This document shows positions 1 through 7,165 of a stretch of 64,000 nt of DNA, one piece after another. This stretch comes from Streptomyces globosus (lineage in GTDB: Bacteria; Actinomycetota; Actinomycetes; Streptomycetales; Streptomycetaceae), in the NCBI RefSeq assembly GCF_003325375.1, contig NZ_CP030862.1, forward strand, positions 5,213,501-5,277,500, written 5' to 3'. Under the pieces are notes generated by a model. It did not search any database and was not told where the DNA came from. It saw nothing but the letters and a program-made list of their open reading frames with translations. How positions within the stretch are numbered: position 1 is the first letter of the stretch; every line of letters starts with the position of its first letter. Position numbers and translations under genes: made by a program.

Positions 1-93
1 TGCCTGACGGGCGGGCCGCGGACGCCGCGTGCGGTGGCCGTGGGCCCTGCCCGGCAGAGGGCGCCGGGCCCGCGGCCCCTTTGGCGGCAGGAC

Positions 94-414
94 CTACTCT
101 TCGCGGGCGGCGATCGTCTCGTGGTGGCGGATGACCTCGGCGATGATGAAGTTCAGGAGCTTCTCGGCGAAGGCGGGGTCGAGCTTGGCGTTCTCGGCGA
201 GCTGGCGCAGGCGGGCGATCTGGCTGGCCTCGCGGGCGGGGTCGGCGGGCGGCAGGTGGTGGCGGGCCTTGAGGTGGCCGACCTGCTGGGTGCACTTGAA
301 GCGTTCGGCGAGCATGTGGACGACGGCGGCGTCGATGTTGTCGATGCTGTCGCGGAGGCGGGCCAGCTCGGCGGTGACGTTCTCGTCGGGCGCCTCGGCG
401 GGGCTGTTGTTCAT
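94..414 (-). CDS. Chorismate mutase, AroQ-type single domain
   Basis: A 106-residue all-helical protein that should convert chorismate to prephenate, the branch point toward phenylalanine and tyrosine, in the cytoplasm. The pattern LARLRDSIDNIDAAVVHMLAERF followed by QVGHLKA is the classic AroQ helix 1, with the conserved Arg and the Lys of the active site. The C-terminal helix ends IIAEVIRHHE. Length fits the stand-alone monofunctional class, and no ACT or prephenate dehydratase domain is attached. The ATG at 414 has only a weak G-rich element (CGGGGACC) upstream. No operon partner is visible: the next leftward gene upstream is a secreted protease with its own terminator. Confidence 0.9.
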   Translation of the reverse strand: MNNSPAEAPDENVTAELARLRDSIDNIDAAVVHMLAERFKCTQQVGHLKARHHLPPADPAREASQIARLRQLAENAKLDPAFAEKLLNFIIAEVIRHHETIAAREE

Positions 415-513
415 GGTCCCCGAGAATACGTGGCGGGTGCAGGCGGGTCGCGGGGCAGCCGCTGGATGAGACAGCCCGGGGCGGCGTACGGGCCCGGGGC
501 GCGGCGGTGTACG

Positions 514-554
514 GGGCCCCCGGGCGCGAGGATGCCCCGCCGTCCCGGGGGCCC
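514..554 (-). terminator. Hairpin downstream of the secreted trypsin gene
   Basis: Two 11-nt arms (GGGCCCCCGGG at 514-524 and CCCGGGGGCCC at 544-554) can pair perfectly around a 19-nt loop. The hairpin lies 30 nt past the stop of the leftward protease gene. There is no U-tract, as is common for Streptomyces terminators. Confidence 0.5.
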
Positions 555-583
555 GAAGGGGCCGGGAGGGCGGGGCCGTGGGG

Positions 584-1366
584 TCAGAGGGAGGCCGCCG
601 CCGTCTTGATCTGCGAGGCGAAGGTGGACACCTCGGTGTACACGCCGGGGTATCCGGCGCGGGCGCAGCCCCGGCCCCAGCTGACGATGCCGACCTGGAT
701 CCAGGCCCCGGCGGCGTCGCGGCGGAACATGGGGCCGCCGGAGTCGCCCTGGCAGGTGTCGACTCCGCCCTGGTCGTAGCCGGCGCAGATCTCCTCGCTC
801 GGGACGAGGGAGCTGCCGTAGGCGCTCCGGCAGGCTGCGTCGGAGACGAAGGGGACGTTGGCCTTGAGCAGGTAGCGCTGCTGGCTGCCGCCTTCGCGGG
901 CGGCGCCCCAGCCGGCGACGGTGAAGGTGCCGTTGTCGTACTGCTTGGTCTCGGCGATGTTGAGGGTGGGCAGGTTGATCGGCTTGGCGAGCTTGATCAG
1001 GGCCCAGTCCTTGCCCTGGCCGTTGTAGCCGGGGGCGCGGAGGACCTTGGTGGACCTGACCTTGATCGCGCTGGAGCTGTTGAGGTCGACGACGCCGGCG
1101 GTGGCGGTGATGGAGGTGTTGTTGCCGCTGGAGCCGACGCAGTGGGCGGCGGTGAGGACGATCTGCTGGGTGAGCAGGGAGCCGCCGCAGCCCATGGAGA
1201 GGCGGACCATCCAGGGGAACTCGCCCTGTGCGGCGCGGGTGCCGCCGACGACGGGGGCGGGGGCCGCGTGGGCTCCGGCGGGCTGGAGGCTGACGGCGGC
1301 GAGGGCGACGGCGCCGGCGGCGAGGGCGCGCTTGAGGAACGTGCCGAAGGGGGACACGGTCAACAC
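584..1366 (-). CDS. sprT: Secreted trypsin-like serine protease, S. griseus trypsin (SprT) type
   Basis: Extracellular S1-family endopeptidase cleaving after Lys/Arg. A signal peptide (Lys-Arg, a hydrophobic Ala-rich core, AHAA cleavage region) and a four-residue propeptide (APAP) precede the mature N-terminus VVGGTRAAQGEFPW. The triad is visible as His in TAAHC, Asp in KDWALIKL and Ser in GDSGGP. The Asp six residues before the catalytic Ser (DTCQGDS) gives the trypsin S1 pocket. The mature sequence is nearly that of S. griseus trypsin as I remember it. The reading frame stays open to an ATG at 1402, but AAAGG lies just upstream of GTG 1366/TTG 1363, and starting there gives a normal signal peptide. 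It stands alone between a terminator and a palindrome-containing promoter region. Confidence 0.93.
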   Translation of the reverse strand: MLTVSPFGTFLKRALAAGAVALAAVSLQPAGAHAAPAPVVGGTRAAQGEFPWMVRLSMGCGGSLLTQQIVLTAAHCVGSSGNNTSITATAGVVDLNSSSAIKVRSTKVLRAPGYNGQGKDWALIKLAKPINLPTLNIAETKQYDNGTFTVAGWGAAREGGSQQRYLLKANVPFVSDAACRSAYGSSLVPSEEICAGYDQGGVDTCQGDSGGPMFRRDAAGAWIQVGIVSWGRGCARAGYPGVYTEVSTFASQIKTAAASL

Positions 1367-1410
1367 ACTGCCTTTCGTGGGGGGTTGGGCTGTGCGTGCC
1401 ATCGGGTTAA

Positions 1411-1426
1411 TGACACGTACATGTCA
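1411..1426. promoter_or_regulatory. Palindromic operator candidate upstream of sprT
   Basis: The 16-mer TGACACGTACATGTCA has TGACA/TGTCA arms around a near-symmetric centre; only one base pair breaks full dyad symmetry. It sits just upstream of the protease coding frame, within or next to its promoter. The cognate regulator is unknown. It does not look like the AdpA consensus described for S. griseus sprT. Confidence 0.4.
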
Positions 1427-1905
1427 CACCCGCCGGTGTGCGGACATCAAGGACCCGTTTTCGGACATTCTGCGGAGCCGGGTGCCCGGCGGCCGGCCGC
1501 GGGGCCCGGCCCCGCCCGCTCGAACACGGCTTTCCGCGCCCCGGTCCCGGCCGCGCGCCCGCTGCCTCCGCGCGGACGGCCGCCGGACGACGGGAACCGG
1601 TCGTACGGGGCTCCCCTCCCCCGCCGGGCCCGTACGCCCGCACGGCCCAACTTTGCGGGCGGCGGCGGTTCGGCAGGGGTGCGGTGTGGGTAGTGATACC
1701 CCATCGCACGAGTGCCGGACCGGTCCCGACCCCTCGCCAGGGGGCCGGGGCCGATTCGCGCCCCTCCGCCTCCGGCACCCGCGCCATACGATCCCGCACC
1801 GCCGCGCTCCGGCCACCCGGCTGCCGCCTGCGCAGGCCCTGCGGGCACGCCCTGCCCGCCGGCCCGGCCCTCGCCCGCCCCTCCGCCTCCCCCTCCGGCG
1901 GGACC
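1427..1905. other. Gene-free stretch between sprT and the SDR operon
   Basis: About 480 nt lie between the protease promoter and the stop of the leftward SDR gene. The open frames here have no start signals or family resemblance and look like high-GC shadows. Beyond the palindrome at its left edge I see no RNA gene, repeat or convincing promoter. Confidence 0.5.
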
Positions 1906-2868
1906 TCAGCGGGCGCCGTACACGGGCTGCGGGGTGCGGGCAGCGGCCAGGAGCTTCGCGGCGGCCTCGCCCGCCTCCGCGGGCGTGCGGCGGGCGCCGG
2001 CGTCGGCGGTGGGGCCGCGCCGCCAGCCCTCCATGACCGTGATCCGGCCGCCCTCCGCCTCGAAGACCCGTCCGGTGACCCCGGCCGAAGCGCCGCTGCC
2101 CAGCCAGACCACCAGCGGCGAGACGTTCCCCGGGGCCATCGCGTCGAACTCCCCCTCCCCCGGCGCCGCCATCGCCTGTGCGAAGACCTCCTCGGTCATC
2201 CGGGTCCGGGCGGCCGGCGCGATCGCGTTGACCTGGACCCCGTACCGGCCCAGCTCCGCCGCCGCGACCAGCGTCAGCCCGAGGATCCCTGCCTTGGCGG
2301 CGCTGTAGGCGCCCTGCCCGACCGAGCCGGCCAGCCCGGCCCCCGAGGAGGTGTTGACGACGCGGGCGTCCGGGGTGCGGCCGGCGGCGGCCTCCGCCCG
2401 CCAGTGCGCGGCCGCGTGCTTCAGCGGCAGGAAGTGGCCCTTCAGGTGGACGCGGACGACCGCGTCCCAGTCGTCCTCGCCGAGGTTGACGAGCATGCGG
2501 TCGCGCAGGAAGCCCGCGTTGTTGACGAGCGTGTCCAGCCTGCCGAAGGCCGCCAGGGCGCACTCGACGAGGGAGGCGGCGCCGGCCCCGGTGGCGATGT
2601 CGCCGGCGTGCGCCACGGCCTCGCCGCCGAGCGCCCGGATCTCCTCGACGACGCGGGCGGCCGGGCTGCCGGGGGCGGGGCGCCCGTCAGGTCCGGTGCC
2701 GAGGTCGTTGACGACGACGCGGGCGCCCTCCGCGGCGAACGCCAGGGCGTGCGCCCGGCCGAGGCCCCGCCCGGCGCCGGTCACGGCGACGACCCTCCCC
2801 CGGGCCATCCCGCCGCCCGCACCCGTATCCGTATCCGTATCCGTACCGCTGACGCTGCTGCTGCTCAT
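1906..2868 (-). CDS. Short-chain dehydrogenase/reductase, Rv3548c-like, KstR2-locus member
   Basis: NAD(P)-dependent oxidoreductase of the classical SDR family, 320 residues. It shows the Rossmann motif TGAGRGLGRAHA, the acidic NAD-selecting stretch VVNDLG, NNAG, the catalytic Ser region NTSSGAG and YSAAK. The sequence style (GRAHALAFAAEGARVVVND) is that of the 17-beta-HSD type 4-like SDRs. By position and similarity it matches M. tuberculosis Rv3548c, a KstR2-regulon SDR whose substrate I do not know. The ATG is supported by AAGGAGG at 2874-2880, inside the end of the upstream SDR gene, so the two are probably translationally coupled. Residues 9-16 are a Thr-Asp run encoded by a hexanucleotide repeat, which makes the first 20 residues look disordered; a second Met at residue 21 is possible. 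Confidence 0.85.
   Translation of the reverse strand: MSSSSVSGTDTDTDTGAGGGMARGRVVAVTGAGRGLGRAHALAFAAEGARVVVNDLGTGPDGRPAPGSPAARVVEEIRALGGEAVAHAGDIATGAGAASLVECALAAFGRLDTLVNNAGFLRDRMLVNLGEDDWDAVVRVHLKGHFLPLKHAAAHWRAEAAAGRTPDARVVNTSSGAGLAGSVGQGAYSAAKAGILGLTLVAAAELGRYGVQVNAIAPAARTRMTEEVFAQAMAAPGEGEFDAMAPGNVSPLVVWLGSGASAGVTGRVFEAEGGRITVMEGWRRGPTADAGARRTPAEAGEAAAKLLAAARTPQPVYGAR
2823..2846. repeat. Hexanucleotide tandem repeat (CCGTAT)x3 plus CCGTAC
   Basis: Four consecutive 6-nt units, the last with one change, fall inside the first codons of the Rv3548c-like SDR and encode an alternating Thr-Asp run on the minus strand. Copy changes would keep the frame. Confidence 0.8.
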
Positions 2869-2869
2869 C

Positions 2870-3637
2870 TCAGGCCTCCTTGTGGGCGGTTGACGCGTCC
2901 AGGAACGCCGGGCGCTCGCCTCCCCCGTGCACGAGCAGGGCGGCCCCGCTGATGTATCCGGCGCGGTCGGAGGCGAGGAACACGGCCGCCGCGCCCGCGT
3001 CCGCGGGGTCGGCGAGCCGGCCGAGGGGGACCGTCGCGGCGACGGCGGCGACGCCGTCCGCGTCGCCGTAGTGCAGGTGCGCCGACTCGGTGGCGACCAT
3101 GCCGAGGACCAGCGTGTTCACGCGGACCCGCGGTGCCCATTCGACGGCCATCGAGCGGGCCAGGTGCTCCAGCCCCGCCTTGGCCGCACCGTACGCGGCG
3201 GTTCCCGGCGAGGGGCGGGAGCCGCTGACGCTGCCGACCATGACCACCGACCCGCGGGCCTCCCGCAGCAGCGGGTAGGCGGCCAGGGAGGCCGTCATCG
3301 GGGCGACCAGGTTCAGGTGGACGACGCGGGCGTGCCGTTCGGCGGCGCCCTCGCCGAGCGGCCGGTACGGGGTTCCGCCGGCGTTGTTGACCAGGCAGTC
3401 GAGGCGGCCCCCCGTCCGGCCGCCGAGGTCGTCGAAGAAGCGCTGCACGCCGCCCGGGTCGCGCAGGTCGACGGGCACGTACGCGGCGGTGCGGCCGCCG
3501 GCCGCGACGGGCCGTCCGGGCGGCCGGCGGGCGCAGACGACGACGTCCGCGCCGGCGGCGAGGAACGACCGGGCGATTCCCGCGCCGACGCCGCGGGTTC
3601 CGCCGGTGACCACCACGACCCTCCCGCCGAGCTCCAT
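2870..3637 (-). CDS. Short-chain dehydrogenase/reductase, Rv3549c-like, KstR2-locus member
   Basis: A 255-residue classical SDR with TGGTRGVG (nucleotide binding), NNAG, the catalytic Ser in VGSVSGS, YGAAK and a C-terminal GYISGAALLVHGG. It is first in a two-gene leftward operon; its TGA is 1 nt from the ATG of the next SDR. GAGGAAGG lies 9 nt before its ATG. It is transcribed divergently from echA20 with only 56 nt between, and that gap holds a KstR2-type palindrome. Position and family match M. tuberculosis Rv3549c. A redox step on a ring-derived CoA thioester or a steroid-like alcohol is a reasonable inference, but the substrate cannot be read from the sequence. Confidence 0.85.
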   Translation of the reverse strand: MELGGRVVVVTGGTRGVGAGIARSFLAAGADVVVCARRPPGRPVAAGGRTAAYVPVDLRDPGGVQRFFDDLGGRTGGRLDCLVNNAGGTPYRPLGEGAAERHARVVHLNLVAPMTASLAAYPLLREARGSVVMVGSVSGSRPSPGTAAYGAAKAGLEHLARSMAVEWAPRVRVNTLVLGMVATESAHLHYGDADGVAAVAATVPLGRLADPADAGAAAVFLASDRAGYISGAALLVHGGGERPAFLDASTAHKEA

Positions 3638-3658
3638 GGGCTGCTACCTTCCTCGCCT

Positions 3659-3672
3659 AACAAACGTTTGGT
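3659..3672. promoter_or_regulatory. KstR2-type operator in the SDR/echA20 divergent promoter
   Basis: AACAAACGTTTGGT (reverse complement ACCAAACGTTTGTT) is a dyad that is perfect except for positions 2/13. It fits the mycobacterial KstR2 box AnCAAGnnCTTGnT except for the inner G/C pair. It lies midway in the 56-nt divergent gap, so one bound dimer could repress both operons. A close relative is at 11817-11830. Confidence 0.75.
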
Positions 3673-3693
3673 GGAAAGGTAGCTGATGCGCCC

Positions 3694-4443
3694 ATGGGTG
3701 TCTCCACCTCAAGCCCCGGCAAGGGCCTCGCACTCGTCACGGTCGACTTCCCACCCGTCAACGCCCTCCCCGTGCAGGGCTGGTACGACCTGGCGGACGC
3801 CGTCCGCGCCGCCGGCCGCGACCGGGACGTCCGGTGCGTCGTCCTCGCCGCCGAGGGCCGCGGCTTCAACGCGGGCGTCGACCTGAAGGAGTTGCAGTCC
3901 GACACCGGGCATGCCCGCCTGATCGGCGCCAACCGCGGCTGCCAGGAGGCCTTCGCTGCGGTGTACGAGTGCGAGGTGCCGGTGGTGGCCGCCGTGCACG
4001 GCTTCTGCCTCGGCGGCGGCATCGGCCTGGTCGGCAACGCGGACGCGGTCGTCGCCTCCGACGACGCCGCGTTCGGCCTGCCCGAGCTGGACCGGGGCGC
4101 CCTCGGCGCCGCCACGCACCTGGCCCGGCTCGTCCCGCAGCACCTGATGCGGACGCTGTACTACACCTCGCGGACTGTGACCGCCGCCGAGCTGCACGCC
4201 CACGGCTCCGTCTGGCAGGTCGTCCCGAGGGCCGGGCTCCGCGCCGCGGCGCTGGCGCTGGCCACGGAGATCGCCCGCAAGGACGGCAGCCTGATCCGCA
4301 TGGCGAAGGCGGCCATCAACGGCATCGACCCGGTCGACGTGCGCCGCAGCTACCGCTTCGAGCAGGGCTTCACCTTCGAGGCGGCCCTCGGCGGGATCGC
4401 CGACCGGGTCCGCGACACCTTCGGGAAGGCGGGGGCGCCGTGA
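3694..4443 (+). CDS. echA20: EchA20-type crotonase, ring D hydrolase of HIP-CoA degradation
   Basis: A 249-residue crotonase-fold enzyme. Motifs: VDFPPVNALP at the N-terminus, the CoA-binding segment GRGFNAGVDLKELQ, the oxyanion-hole region GFCLGGGIGLVGNADAV, and FGLPELDRGALGAATHLARLVPQHLMR. The last is almost word for word M. tuberculosis EchA20 (Rv3550) as I recall it. EchA20 is not a hydratase there: it hydrolytically opens steroid ring D after side-chain removal. The ATG at 3694 follows AAAGG. It is first in a four-gene operon; its TGA overlaps the GTG of ipdA by 4 nt (GTGA). The upstream palindrome suggests KstR2 control. Assignment to this subfamily rather than a generic enoyl-CoA hydratase is strong because all the partner genes are adjacent. 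Confidence 0.92.
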   Translation: MGVSTSSPGKGLALVTVDFPPVNALPVQGWYDLADAVRAAGRDRDVRCVVLAAEGRGFNAGVDLKELQSDTGHARLIGANRGCQEAFAAVYECEVPVVAAVHGFCLGGGIGLVGNADAVVASDDAAFGLPELDRGALGAATHLARLVPQHLMRTLYYTSRTVTAAELHAHGSVWQVVPRAGLRAAALALATEIARKDGSLIRMAKAAINGIDPVDVRRSYRFEQGFTFEAALGGIADRVRDTFGKAGAP

Positions 4444-5294
4444 CCGGCAAGCTGATGACGGCCGACGAGGCCGCGGGGCGGCTGCGCAGCGGCATGACCG
4501 TCGGCATCGGCGGCTGGGGTTCGCGGCGCAAGCCGATGGCGCTGGTACGGGCGCTGCTGCGCTCGCAGGTCACGGACCTGACCGTGGTCTCGTACGGCGG
4601 CCCGGACGTCGGCATGCTCGCCGCGGCCGGCCGGATCCGGCGGCTGGTGGCGCCGTTCGCCACGCTCGACTCGATCCCGCTGGAGCCGCACTTCCGGGCC
4701 GCCCGCGAGCGCGGCGCGCTCGCCTTCACCGAGTACGACGAGGCGATGTTCCTGTGGGGGCTGCGGGCCGCCGCAAACCGGCTGCCGTTCCTGCCCGTGC
4801 GCGCCGGGCTCGGCTCGGACGTCCTGCGCGTCAACCCCGGGCTGCGTACGGTCGCCTCGCCGTACGGGGACGGCGAGGAGCTCGTCGCGGTGCCCGCGCT
4901 GCGGCTGGACGCGGCCCTGGTCCACGTCAACCGCGCGGACCGGCACGGCAACGGCCAGTACCTGGGCCCGGACCCGTACTTCGACGACCTGTTCTGCGCG
5001 GCCGCCGACGCCGCCTACCTCTCCTGCGAGCAGCTCGTGGAGACCGCGGACCTCGCCGAGGCCGGGCCGCCGCAGTCGCTGCTGGTCGGCCGGCACACCG
5101 TCACCGGTGTCGTGGAGGCGCCGGGCGGCGCGCACTTCACCTCCTGCGCGCCCGACCACGGGCGGGACGAGGCCTTCCAGAAGCTGTACGCGGCCACCCC
5201 CTGGCCCGAGTTCGCCGCGCGCTTCCTGGCAGGCCGCAGCGAGGACGACTACCGCGGCGCCGTCCGCGCCTGGCACGGGGAGCGGCAGCAGTGA
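4440..5294 (+). CDS. ipdA: IpdA, alpha subunit of the ring C-opening CoA-transferase-family hydrolase
   Basis: 284 residues, class I CoA-transferase alpha fold: KLMTADEAAGRLRSGMTVGIGGWGSRRKPMALV at the N-terminus, then VSYGGPDVGMLAAAGRI and YDEAMFLWGLRAAANRLPFLPVRAGLGSDVL. In M. tuberculosis IpdAB (Rv3551/Rv3552) is a hydrolase, not a transferase, that opens the last carbocycle of the steroid nucleus (COCHEA-CoA). Length is close to the mycobacterial subunit. The start is the GTG overlapping the echA20 stop, and the stop overlaps the ipdB GTG in the same way, so three genes are translationally coupled. A glutaconate CoA-transferase annotation would be the usual automatic label; the context argues for IpdA. 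Confidence 0.92.
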   Translation: MTGKLMTADEAAGRLRSGMTVGIGGWGSRRKPMALVRALLRSQVTDLTVVSYGGPDVGMLAAAGRIRRLVAPFATLDSIPLEPHFRAARERGALAFTEYDEAMFLWGLRAAANRLPFLPVRAGLGSDVLRVNPGLRTVASPYGDGEELVAVPALRLDAALVHVNRADRHGNGQYLGPDPYFDDLFCAAADAAYLSCEQLVETADLAEAGPPQSLLVGRHTVTGVVEAPGGAHFTSCAPDHGRDEAFQKLYAATPWPEFAARFLAGRSEDDYRGAVRAWHGERQQ

Positions 5295-6046
5295 ACGCGG
5301 GAGCGGCGGCGGGCCCGGGCGGTGCGGTGAGCCGGGCGGAGTACTGCGTGGTGGCGTGCGCCGAGGAGTGGCGGGGCGCGGGGGAGGTCCTGGCGAGCCC
5401 GATGGGGCTGATCCCCTCGCTCGGGGCGCGGCTGGCGCGGCTGACGTTCTCCCCCGACCTGCTGCTGACCGACGGCGAGGCGCTGCTCGTGGGGCCGGAC
5501 GGCGAGGTGGAGGGCTGGCTGCCCTACCGGCGGCACCTGGACCTGGTCGCGGGCGGGCGGCGGCACGTGATGATGGGCGCGAGCCAGATCGACCGGTACG
5601 GCAACCAGAACATCTCCTGCATCGGCGACTGGGAGCGGCCGGACCGGCAGCTCCTCGGAGTGCGGGGCGCCCCCGCCAACACGGTCAACCACCCGGTCGG
5701 CTACTGGGTGCCGCGGCATTCGCGGCGGGTGTTCGTCGAGCGGGTCGACATGGTGTGCGGGGTCGGCCACGACCGGGCGGCGGCAGGGGGTGCGGGCCGC
5801 TTCCACCGGCTGGGCCGGGTGGTCAGCGACCTCGGCGTGTTCGACTTCGCGACGCCCGACCGGTCGATGCGGCTCGCCTCCCTGCACCCGGGCGTCGGGG
5901 TGGAGGAGGTGCGGGAGGCCACCGGGTTCGCGCTCGCCGTGCCGGAGGAGGTCCCTTACACGCGGGAGCCGACCGCCGGGGAGCTGCGGCTGCTCCGCGA
6001 GGTCCTCGACCCGGCGGGGCTGCGCGAGCGGGAAGTGCGGGGCTGA
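5291..6046 (+). CDS. ipdB: IpdB, beta subunit of the ring C-opening CoA-transferase-family hydrolase
   Basis: 251 residues, the partner of ipdA. It carries the beta-subunit signatures VVACAEEWRGAGEVLASPMGLIPSLGARLA, LLLTDGEALLV, MMGASQIDRYGNQNIS and NTVNHPVGYWVPRHS. The last segment, with the conserved Asn and His, is typical of IpdB-like rather than succinyl-CoA transferases. Start GTG overlaps the ipdA stop (GTGA) and the ipdC GTG begins 4 nt after its TGA, so stoichiometric expression is likely. By family knowledge, the heterotetramer hydrolyses the cyclic beta-diketone-like ring of COCHEA-CoA. No anomalies in length or motif were seen. Confidence 0.92.
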   Translation: MNAGAAAGPGGAVSRAEYCVVACAEEWRGAGEVLASPMGLIPSLGARLARLTFSPDLLLTDGEALLVGPDGEVEGWLPYRRHLDLVAGGRRHVMMGASQIDRYGNQNISCIGDWERPDRQLLGVRGAPANTVNHPVGYWVPRHSRRVFVERVDMVCGVGHDRAAAGGAGRFHRLGRVVSDLGVFDFATPDRSMRLASLHPGVGVEEVREATGFALAVPEEVPYTREPTAGELRLLREVLDPAGLREREVRG

Positions 6047-6050
6047 GGCG

Positions 6051-7124
6051 GTGGAGACGGCGCTGACCCGGCTGGTCGGGGTGCGGTATCCGATCGTGCA
6101 GACGGGCATGGGGTGGGTGGCGGGGCCGCGGCTGGTGTCGGCCGCGGCGAACGCGGGCGCGCTGGGGATCCTCGCGTCCGCGACGATGACGGCGGACGGG
6201 CTGCGGGCGGCGGTGCGGGAGGTGCGGTCGCGTACGGACGCCCCGTTCGGGGTGAACCTGCGGGCGGACGCCGGGGATGCCGCCGAGCGGGTCCGGATCC
6301 TCGTCGAGGAGGGCGTGCGGGTGGCGTCGTTCGCGCTGGCCCCGTCGCGGGAGCTGATCGCCCGGCTGAAGGACGCGGGCGTGGTGGTGATCCCGTCGGT
6401 CGGGGCGCGCCGGCATGCGGAGAAGGTCGCGGCGTGGGGGGCGGACGCGGTCCTCGTACAGGGCGGCGAGGGCGGCGGGCACACCGGGGAGGTGGCCACG
6501 ACGGTGCTGCTGCCGCAGGTGGTGGACGCGGTGGACGTGCCGGTGGTGGCGGCGGGCGGCTTCCGCGACGGGCGCGGGCTGGTCGCGGCGCTGTCGTACG
6601 GGGCAGCCGGGATGGCGATGGGTACGCGGTTCCTGCTGACCTCGGACTCGACGGTGCCGGACCCGGTGAAGGCCCGCTACCTGGCGGCCGGCGTCGGGGA
6701 CGTGACGGTGACCCGGGCCGTGGACGGGATGCCGCACCGGATGCTGCGCACCGACCTGGTGGCCGCGCTGGAGCGGGCGGGGCGGGCGGGGGCGCTGCTG
6801 CGGGCGGTCCGGCACGCGGCGGGGTTCCGGAGGCTGTCGGGGCTGTCGTGGCCGCGGATGGTGCGGGACGGGCTGGCGATGCGGCACGGGCGGGAGCTGT
6901 CGTGGAGCCAGGTGCTGCTGGCCGCGAACACGCCGATGCTGCTGCGGGCGTCGATGGTCGAGGGCCGCACCGACGTCGGGGTCATGGCGTCGGGGCAGGT
7001 CGCCGGGGTGATCGACGACCTTCCGTCGTGCGCGGAGCTGGTGGAGCGGATCATGGCCGAGGCGCGTGCGGTACTGGCCCGGCTGGAGGCGCTGGAGGCC
7101 TCGGGCGGCGGACCCGCGGGCTGA
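6051..7124 (+). CDS. ipdC: IpdC, nitronate-monooxygenase-like flavoprotein of HIP-CoA degradation
   Basis: 357 residues, FMN-dependent TIM barrel of the 2-nitropropane dioxygenase/NMO family: TRLVGVRYPIVQTGMGWVAGPRLVSAAANAGALG, VLVQGGEGGGHTGEV, VVAAGGFRDGRGLVAALSYGAAGMAMGTRF. M. tuberculosis IpdC (Rv3553) has the same size and the same place after ipdB, and is required for steroid ring C/D breakdown; its exact redox reaction is less firmly known to me. The GTG start follows GAGGCG and lies 4 nt after the ipdB stop; upstream in-frame codons overlap ipdB and are unlikely starts. Last gene of the echA20 operon, convergent with the helicase. Confidence 0.88.
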   Translation: METALTRLVGVRYPIVQTGMGWVAGPRLVSAAANAGALGILASATMTADGLRAAVREVRSRTDAPFGVNLRADAGDAAERVRILVEEGVRVASFALAPSRELIARLKDAGVVVIPSVGARRHAEKVAAWGADAVLVQGGEGGGHTGEVATTVLLPQVVDAVDVPVVAAGGFRDGRGLVAALSYGAAGMAMGTRFLLTSDSTVPDPVKARYLAAGVGDVTVTRAVDGMPHRMLRTDLVAALERAGRAGALLRAVRHAAGFRRLSGLSWPRMVRDGLAMRHGRELSWSQVLLAANTPMLLRASMVEGRTDVGVMASGQVAGVIDDLPSCAELVERIMAEARAVLARLEALEASGGGPAG

Positions 7125-7165
7125 CCCCGGCGGGCCGCCGCGGCAGCGGCAGGGCGCGCTGCTGC

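Noticed and set aside
1407..1799. Open frames in the gene-free region between sprT and the SDR genes
   Set aside because: No SD, no family resemblance and Arg/Pro/Gly-rich composition typical of noncoding high-GC DNA.
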